40,020 nt of DNA from JAYZBC01 sp036339375 (GTDB lineage Bacteria > Pseudomonadota > Alphaproteobacteria > MPNO01 > UBA2964). Of the stretch, positions 36,218-40,020 are shown in pieces (position 1 is the first letter of the stretch; every line of letters starts with the position of its first letter). Position numbers and translations under genes: made by a program. The stretch is from NCBI GenBank assembly GCA_036339375.1, contig JAYZBC010000056.1, positions 1 through 40,020 of the forward strand, given 5' to 3'. Under the pieces are notes generated by a model. That model saw only the letters and a list, made by a program, of their open reading frames with translations. It did no database searches and was not told the DNA's origin.

Positions 36218-36348
36218 TCACTTTGTTTTATCAGCAGAAGAAATTGCGATGGCACCCTCTATGGCCATACCCGCTGCTATAACAGCGTCGAGTTGGTTAG
36301 GTGTGAAGAATGCAAATGGCAGCACCCAGAGAGGCTAATCCGCGCCAT
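36218..36348 (-). pseudogene. possible holin-like remnant upstream of the small lipoprotein
   Basis: On the minus strand an ATG at 36348 opens MARISLSG, but the frame soon stops. A second frame gives PNQLDAVIAAGMAIEGAIAI then SSADKTK and a TGA that overlaps a downstream GTG. The Ala/Ile-rich stretch looks like one short membrane helix. Reading both as one protein needs a frameshift. A holin would fit next to a spanin-like lipoprotein, but this is inference. Confidence 0.3.
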
Positions 36349-36422
36349 GTTGATCTTTCAACCGCACGGTTAATGATCTATTTAGAAAACCGGATTTTAA
36401 TCTTAAAAAATAGAAAATGAAA

Positions 36423-36611
36423 AAGCCCCGCCCTGTACGAATAAAGGCGAGGCTTCTTTAACTAACCGCACCCCGATCAAAGGGGAATGTAACGTTTGTG
36501 GTAACGGAACGCTGCGGTTGAACACGGCTACTCAACAAAGACTCAACAACGCCGCTTCTCGGACAAAATACGGATGTTGGACCAGAATCGTCAAAAGAAT
36601 GGTCTAAGTTT
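36423..36611 (+). ncRNA. family B element, copy 3 (structured RNA)
   Basis: It opens with hairpin AAGCCCCGCC (36423-36432) with GGCGAGGCTT (36446-36455), the counterpart of copy 2. The outer stem AACCGCA (36464-36470) with TGCGGTT (36513-36519) is kept, while the inside differs: CCCC-GATCAAA-GGGG replaces CGTT-AGGGAG-AACG. GGCTACTCAA and GACTCAACAAC follow, then GGACCAGAATCGTCAAAAG with GACCA (36580-36584) pairing TGGTC (36600-36604). The T-run is weak. It is the most diverged copy and precedes a small membrane protein gene. Confidence 0.55.
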
Positions 36612-36661
36612 TAACGAACGTAAAGAATATCATTCTCAGAAAAAAGGTATATATTCTAAAG

Positions 36662-36708
36662 ACCGGAAAGATAAATGGGATAATCGCATTTATCCTCCGG
36701 GCCTTTTT
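36662..36708 (+). terminator. hairpin with T-run directly before a ribosome site (attenuator-like)
   Basis: CCGGA and GATAAATG pair with CATTTATC and TCCGG across an ATAATCG-type loop (36663-36700), followed by CC and TTTTTT (36704-36709). GGAG (36710-36713) and the ATG at 36722 come immediately afterwards. A terminator cannot be read through by this position without control, so it would set expression of the next gene. Confidence 0.6.
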
Positions 36709-36721
36709 TGGAGATATTCAA

Positions 36722-37078
36722 ATGAACACATGGGAGAAAATAACATTTGGTTTGTGGGGTGCCGCTGGTGGTGCAATAGTATTGGCCGTCATCGGCTTTG
36801 CGTGGTTTGGATGGGTTACCGGTGGAACTGCCGAGGAAATGGCCGAAGAAATGGCTGAAAAGGCTGTTATGAGCCGTTTGACACCGTTCTGTATCCTAAA
36901 GTTCAACCAGGACCCAAAAAAATTACAAAAGCTCGAGACGTTGAAAAAAACACAATTCTATGAGAGAGGGATGTACATAGAGGCCCAGGGTTGGGCGACA
37001 GTTCTTGGTGAAAAAAACCCCGACAACAAGGTTGCTGAAAAGTGTTCAGAAATGATTTTAGCTGCTAACAAAAAGTAA
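36722..37078 (+). CDS. small single-span membrane protein, conserved hypothetical
   Basis: A 118-residue protein with one N-terminal membrane segment (FGLWGAAGGAIVLAVIGFAW, about residues 8-28) followed by FGWVTGGTAEEMAEEMAE and a soluble domain with two Cys (FCILKFNQD and KCSEMI). I recall similar proteins with the WVTGGTA motif in Alphaproteobacteria but know no function. GGAG is eight bases before the ATG. It lies behind family B copy 3 and an attenuator-like hairpin. Confidence 0.7.
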   Translation: MNTWEKITFGLWGAAGGAIVLAVIGFAWFGWVTGGTAEEMAEEMAEKAVMSRLTPFCILKFNQDPKKLQKLETLKKTQFYERGMYIEAQGWATVLGEKNPDNKVAEKCSEMILAANKK

Positions 37079-37121
37079 ACTTTTCTTAGCAAAAAATTAA
37101 GGGGGAGGTATCACAAATCTC

Positions 37122-37165
37122 CCTTACTTATTGATCTACACAGAGATCCCCAAAAAACGCTTGTA
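37122..37165 (-). repeat. degenerate fragment of family A
   Basis: CTTACTTATTGATCTACACA and the following bases align with the family A segment at 33765-33808 that encodes VFEGLCVDQ-stop on the minus strand, with two inserted bases and several changes. It abuts family B copy 4, showing the two families side by side. Confidence 0.6.
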
Positions 37166-37172
37166 TTGAGGA

Positions 37173-37308
37173 TGGGGCCACTCTATAAACCGCAACTCCG
37201 TTAGGGAGAACGTAATGTTGCGGTGAACCCGGCTACTCGACAAAACCACAATAAACCAAATTACGAACTATGACTCAGAATCGTCAAAAGAATGGTCTGG
37301 GTCTTTTT
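37173..37308 (+). ncRNA. family B element, copy 4 (structured RNA with terminator)
   Basis: The cleanest copy. CTCTATAAACCGCAAC leads into a perfect 8-bp outer stem, ACCGCAAC (37189-37196) with GTTGCGGT (37217-37224), enclosing CGTT-AGGGAG-AACG. Then GGCTACTCGACAAAACC, TTACGAACTATG, and a final hairpin GACTCAGA (37272-37279) with TCTGGGTC (37296-37303, one G-U pair), followed by TTTTT (37304-37308). The YCII gene's ribosome site begins nine bases after the T-run, so the terminator sits where a riboswitch-type expression platform would. Confidence 0.7.
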
Positions 37309-37326
37309 ATTATCATGGAGCAAAAA

Positions 37327-37698
37327 ATGGCTGTTACCGGAGATCCCTATACCGATACCATGTTACGTAAAGAACTATATGTAATTTTGACCAAACCTGT
37401 TGCGCCACGCGAAGAAATCCGAAAAATCCTTCCAGAACATTTGAAGAGGCAAGTAGAGCTTGAAAAGAAGGGTATTCTTTTCGCCGCTGGTCCTATGGAG
37501 CCTTTGGATGAAACCAAAACGCGCACCGGAATGATTATCGTTAGGGCAAAGTCTTTCAAGGAAGCTGATGAAATTGCCAAAAATGACCCCATGCACACTT
37601 CAGGCGTCCGCGAATATGAAATCTGGCAATGGTCGCTGAATGAAGGAAGCTATAGCGTTACTATCAATTATTCGGACCAGAGCGCGTCTATCGAATAA
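37327..37698 (+). CDS. YCII-domain protein
   Basis: A 123-residue protein with a YCII-related ferredoxin-like fold: LYVILTKPVAPREEIRKILP then EHLKRQVELEKKGILFAAGP (conserved His), MIIVRAKSFKEADEIAKNDP (conserved Asp) with MHTSGVREYEIWQW. Members are dehydrochlorinase-like or of unknown role. Start is ATG 37327, with GGAG at 37317-37320; a longer frame from 37270 would translate the terminator hairpin of family B copy 4 and is rejected. The decayed paralogue at 32580 also follows a family B element. Confidence 0.82.
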   Translation: MAVTGDPYTDTMLRKELYVILTKPVAPREEIRKILPEHLKRQVELEKKGILFAAGPMEPLDETKTRTGMIIVRAKSFKEADEIAKNDPMHTSGVREYEIWQWSLNEGSYSVTINYSDQSASIE

Positions 37699-38266
37699 TC
37701 TAAGTCCTTTTATTTTGAATTCCACTCAATATGAAGGTAGGTTTTTCGGGTATTACGTCTTAGTCACCAGTTTAGGATGGGTTTTTCTTTAAGCCAGGTG
37801 GAGATGTATGTTGCTACAAATCCATCCACCTTGGAAAAATACTACAAAAAACACTCACCCAACTACCTTGACGATTTCATGGAAATGCTGCCCCAAATTG
37901 GCAGCTAAAAAAAGCAAGATAACTGTAATACCCCTAAAATTTAAACGCCTTTATCTAGCTATAAAAGTGGTGCAGAAATTGGCAAAATATTACAAAAATG
38001 TAACGGTCAGTATATTTGGAAAGTATATAAAAAAACCCAATAAAATACAGTATCTTAGAAAGGTATAAAGTGGTGCTGCCGAACAGAATTGAACTGTTGA
38101 CCCCACCCTTACCAAGATTAGTACCCATAAAAAAACCTATATTTATCAGTAGTTTAGAGTGGGAAAATAAAAAAGTGGTGGGCAAGTGGCTGAGTCGGAA
38201 TAATGCTGTTAAATCAATGGCTTATAAGGTGCCAAAAGGTAGACACCACCCTTGTCAGACAAAGAA
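37699..38266. other. gene-free stretch with family A scraps and the tRNA fragment
   Basis: No credible gene. At 37943-37972 AAACGCCTTTATCTAGCTAT and what follows match the family A segment that encodes HHFYGHLKAF on the minus strand. At 38174-38200 GTGGTGGGCAAGTGGCTGAG matches the sequence at 39715-39735, and 38226-38250 resembles another part of family A (GGTGCCAAA). The tRNA-Thr fragment lies between them. The order scrap, about 100 bases, tRNA end is the same as at 39.7-39.85 kb. Confidence 0.55.
38071..38116 (-). other. 3' half of a tRNA-Thr gene (candidate attachment site)
   Basis: Aligned to the intact tRNA-Thr at 39850-39895 it covers CCA, discriminator A, 3' acceptor strand, T arm, variable region and the anticodon loop with GGT, then similarity stops. 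The T stem is AACAG/CTGTT here and AGTGG/CCACT in the intact gene: all pairs are changed yet still pair, and the acceptor strand is CGGCAGC instead of CGGCGGC. So it is not a decayed copy of the local gene but the end of another tRNA-Thr allele, as left by an element that carried its own att sequence. The longest exact match is CCCCACCCTTACCAAG. Confidence 0.75.
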
Positions 38267-38896
38267 ATGGAAAAATCAGAGAATTTGACGTCTACGACGA
38301 TCGGTTACTATGACGACCATGCCCCGGACTTTTGGGAAGGAACCAGAACCCATAATGTTACGCAGAATTATGAAGCCCTGTTGGGCGCGATCGATGCGAA
38401 GCCGCCTTTTACCTTACTTGATCTGGGATGTGGTCCGGGCCGCGATTTGGCGTATTTCGAGAGTTTAGGGCATATGGCTATCGGCTTGGATGGATCGAAC
38501 CAGTTCGCCGAGATGGCGCGTCGCAATTCCGACGCCGAGGTCTGGGTTCAGAATTTCATCGATCTCAACCTGCCCGCGGCGTACTTTGATGGTGTTTTCG
38601 CCAACGCATCGCTCTTTCATGTGCCAAAAAATTGCATTTTAGCGTCCCTAGGGGCCATTTTAGCCACGTTACGGAATGGTGGTGTTCTGTTTTCGTCCAA
38701 TCCCCGCGGCAATGATGAAGAGGACTTTTCCGGCGGCCGGTTTGGGGTGTTTTACAGTGACCAGACCTGGATGGCGTTGGTAAAAAAAGCTGGCTTCGAA
38801 CCGGTCCGGCAATATTACCGGCCGCCCAACGCGCCGCCGCCCGAGCAGCGCTGGTTCGCAACCATCTGGCGCAAGCCGATGAAACCGTCCGATTAG
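38267..38896 (+). CDS. class I SAM-dependent methyltransferase
   Basis: A 209-residue methyltransferase of unknown substrate. YYDDHAPDFWEGTRTHNV near the N-terminus is followed by motif I LLDLGCGPGRDLAYF near 50, an acidic motif II in AIGLDGS, and FDGVFANASLFHVP as motif IV. It ends with WFATIWRKP. The ATG at 38267 is preferred to a TTG at 38252; neither has a clear ribosome site. It is much GC-richer than the chromosomal genes to the left, with GC-rich third positions, and it sits between the tRNA fragment and the intact tRNA-Thr, so recent acquisition is likely. Confidence 0.85.
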   Translation: MEKSENLTSTTIGYYDDHAPDFWEGTRTHNVTQNYEALLGAIDAKPPFTLLDLGCGPGRDLAYFESLGHMAIGLDGSNQFAEMARRNSDAEVWVQNFIDLNLPAAYFDGVFANASLFHVPKNCILASLGAILATLRNGGVLFSSNPRGNDEEDFSGGRFGVFYSDQTWMALVKKAGFEPVRQYYRPPNAPPPEQRWFATIWRKPMKPSD

Positions 38897-38930
38897 CCCG
38901 GTTGGGCCAATTCGGCGAGCTTGCCGACCC

Positions 38931-39047
38931 CACCCTTAGTTATTAATCTACACAAAGACCCTCAAAAACTCGGTTATGGGCATCGGCCTAACCTTGATGC
39001 ATTTATCAAGGCGGTCCGGTCGTCAACAATAATTGGCGGGTTTTTAT
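38931..39047 (-). repeat. family A repeat, copy 3 (partial)
   Basis: The segment matches the downstream part of copy 1: TAGTTATTAATCTACACAAA through AACTCGGTTATGGG, a CCTTGAT/ATCAAGG hairpin, and CAACAATAATTGGCGGG. On the minus strand it encodes ADAHNRVFEGLCVD then stop, without an upstream frame. It lies directly downstream of the 19-repeat pentapeptide gene. Confidence 0.75.
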
Positions 39048-39502
39048 TTGGCCTTTTTGCAGCCCGAATTATCTACACCCCACGGTGTTTTGGTTTTGCA
39101 AAAGATGGCCCCTTTTAGGTTAGCGTTTTTCATTTTAGCCCCACTCAGGTTGGCTTGACTCAAGTCGGCCTCCTTCAAGTTGGCTCCAGTCAACCAAGCC
39201 CCCTTCAAGTTGGCCCCACGCAAGTTGGCATCCTTTAAATTGGCGGACTTCAAGTTGGCCCCACCCAAGTCGGCCTCTCTCAAGTCGGCATTCTTCAAGT
39301 TGGCCCCACGCAAGTCGGCCTTCTGCAAGTTGGCTCCCTTCAAGTTGGCCCCTAGCAAGTTGGCCCCACTCAAGTTGGCCCATCTTAAATCACATTTTTC
39401 GCAAGCATGGAGCGCCTTCAGTTTTTTAAGGTGGATTTCATTAGACGCACCCGCATTTGTGGCCACCAATAGCATCGTAACAACAATCGCTAATATTCTC
39501 AT
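39044..39502 (-). CDS. secreted pentapeptide-repeat protein
   Basis: A 152-residue protein. A signal peptide (MRILAIVVTMLLVATNAGA) is followed by a short segment with CEKCDL, then 19 pentapeptides of the A(N/D)LxX type (residues 40-134; SGANL, KGANL, READL and so on), which fold as a right-handed quadrilateral beta-helix, then FCKTKTPWGVDNSGCKKAK. Function unknown; some family members mimic DNA, but this one appears exported. The ATG overlaps the stop of an upstream scrap (ATGA) and has GGAGG eight bases before it. The paralogue at 34874 has the same ends and one repeat. Confidence 0.85.
   Translation of the reverse strand: MRILAIVVTMLLVATNAGASNEIHLKKLKALHACEKCDLRWANLSGANLLGANLKGANLQKADLRGANLKNADLREADLGGANLKSANLKDANLRGANLKGAWLTGANLKEADLSQANLSGAKMKNANLKGAIFCKTKTPWGVDNSGCKKAK
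39101..39385 (-). repeat. tandem 15-base units encoding pentapeptides
   Basis: Nineteen 15-base coding units, recognisable on the plus strand as recurring CAAGTTGGC and CAAGTCGGC steps. Neighbouring units share up to 15 identical bases, which makes the array a good substrate for slippage or unequal recombination in steps of five residues. Confidence 0.85.
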
Positions 39503-39632
39503 GGTGACATCCTCCGATGAATAAGCCCCAAGGCTTTTTATCGTTTGCCTAGGTTACACCGTCAATAGCATCGTAACAACAATCGCTAATATTCTCATGG
39601 TGACATCCTCCGATGAATAAGCCCCAAGGCTT
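39467..39632 (-). repeat. 70-base direct duplication of the pentapeptide gene start
   Basis: Bases 39467-39536 and 39563-39632 are identical (70 of 70), with 26 bases between. Each copy holds the ribosome site GGAGG, the ATG and the first 12 codons. The upstream copy therefore opens a decoy frame (ATG at 39598) that stops after 14 codons, so a signal-peptide-only mini-frame precedes the real gene. Confidence 0.9.
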
Positions 39633-39738
39633 CAGCTATATCATCTAACGCTTCACGCAAACGTTCAATACCATATCGATCCCGCTATCCATACGCCTTT
39701 ATCTGGCCACAAAAGTGGTGGTAAAGTGGCTGAGTGCG
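39596..39738 (-). repeat. family A repeat, copy 4 (partial)
   Basis: ATCATCTAACGCTTCACGCA with its continuation, and ACGCCTTTATCTGGCCACAA then AAGTGGTGG, match copies 1 and 2 with more divergence in between. On the minus strand it encodes DRYGIERLREALDDIAEALG then LIHRRMSP and a TGA that overlaps the ATG of the duplicated pentapeptide start. It lies about 110 bases from the intact tRNA-Thr. Confidence 0.75.
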
Positions 39739-39849
39739 GGTCAATTGGTGGCCAATTTAGCCCGTTTCTGGCTAGTTCTGGCCGGTTTAGGGTTTTAACC
39801 AACAACAGGACAGATGGTAAAAAAACGTAGTAATTTCAATGAGTTAGAG

Positions 39850-39924
39850 TGGTGCCGCCGAGTGGAATCGAACCACTGGCCCCACCCTTACCAAGGGTGT
39901 GCTCTACCCCTGAGCTACGGCGGC
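39850..39924 (-). tRNA. tRNA-Thr (anticodon GGT)
   Basis: A complete 75-base cloverleaf: acceptor GCCGCCG with CGGCGGC, D arm AGCTCAGGGGTAGAGC, anticodon stem ACCCT/AGGGT around loop TGGTA with anticodon GGT, T arm AGTGG-TTCGATT-CCACT, discriminator A and encoded CCA. The minus-strand gene's 3' end faces the repeat-rich region, the usual geometry for an integration hot spot. Confidence 0.95.
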
Positions 39925-40020
39925 TTTTTTCGTTATGACTTCATATTGGCATGCCTAAATGACCTATACAATTAATCATTACAAATCATATGCCGATGTT
40001 GTTTGAAAAATTTTTAAAAT

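Noticed and set aside
37270..37326. Extended N-terminus of the YCII protein (MTQNRQKN...) and similar MDQNRQKN peptides in the other family B copies.
   Set aside because: The reading frame lies across the end hairpin and T-run; copy 1 keeps the pairing but not the peptide, and a good ribosome site starts the gene at 37327.
39101..39385. Short regular repeats that could suggest a CRISPR array.
   Set aside because: Period is 15 bases with no spacers and the frame encodes clean pentapeptides of a secreted protein.
33625..39738. Family A repeats as integron attC sites separating gene cassettes.
   Set aside because: I find no paired RYYYAAC/GTTRRRY boxes or attC-like imperfect palindrome, no integron integrase, and the repeats contain protein-coding scraps.

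Overview
The window looks like a low-GC, probably uncultivated and probably marine member of the Alphaproteobacteria. The grounds are gene order and family content. There is a minus-strand dnaB-alr-mlaE-mlaF-(radA remnant)-cvpA-purF-SDR run, a plus-strand YfgM-like/bamB/der run, a DUF2794 gene (a family I know mainly from Alphaproteobacteria), a TAXI-type TRAP transporter, and a tRNA-Thr with encoded CCA. I cannot name a genus from sequence alone. Layout: 0-5 kb holds a flavin-dependent (LLM) monooxygenase facing a TRAP transporter pair. 5-9 kb holds a Lys-tailed lipoprotein, type 2 isopentenyl-diphosphate isomerase, a Nudix hydrolase, a decayed gene and DUF2794. 9-12.4 kb is the envelope and ribosome-assembly run (YfgM-like, BamB, Der). 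12.4-19.8 kb is the long minus-strand housekeeping operon, in which radA is reduced to its zinc finger. 20-23 kb has cyclopropane fatty acid synthase and ManC. 23.2-24.6 kb has a small alanine-rich lipoprotein ending in Arg-Lys, convergent with an L,D-transpeptidase, which together look like a Braun-lipoprotein anchoring pair. 24.8-31 kb has UbiX, a transglutaminase-like protein, an amidase, an MFS carrier, a second Nudix protein and an HpaB-type monooxygenase. From about 31.1 kb to the tRNA-Thr at 39.85 kb the character changes. Gene density drops, genes are short and unrelated cargo, some are clearly GC-richer than the rest, and two families of dispersed repeats recur. Family B is four plus-strand elements of about 140-190 nt. 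They share nested hairpins with paired changes and an end hairpin that in most copies carries a T-run, so they read like a structured RNA; each sits upstream of a plus-strand cargo gene or pseudogene. Family A is on the minus strand. It contains translatable scraps resembling a phage lysis region, and two copies are 173/174 identical around a 2.1-kb cargo block. A 46-nt fragment of the 3' half of a tRNA-Thr gene, with a compensated T stem, lies 1.7 kb from the intact tRNA-Thr. Together this suggests an accretion island built by repeated insertion of related elements at the tRNA-Thr 3' end, carrying cargo (HDO-type oxidase, YCII proteins, GFA protein, glutathione transferase, EF-hand protein, pentapeptide proteins, methyltransferase). 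No integrase gene is visible in the window. The pentapeptide gene exists in two versions, one with 19 repeats and one collapsed to a single repeat. The most novel-looking item is the family B RNA.
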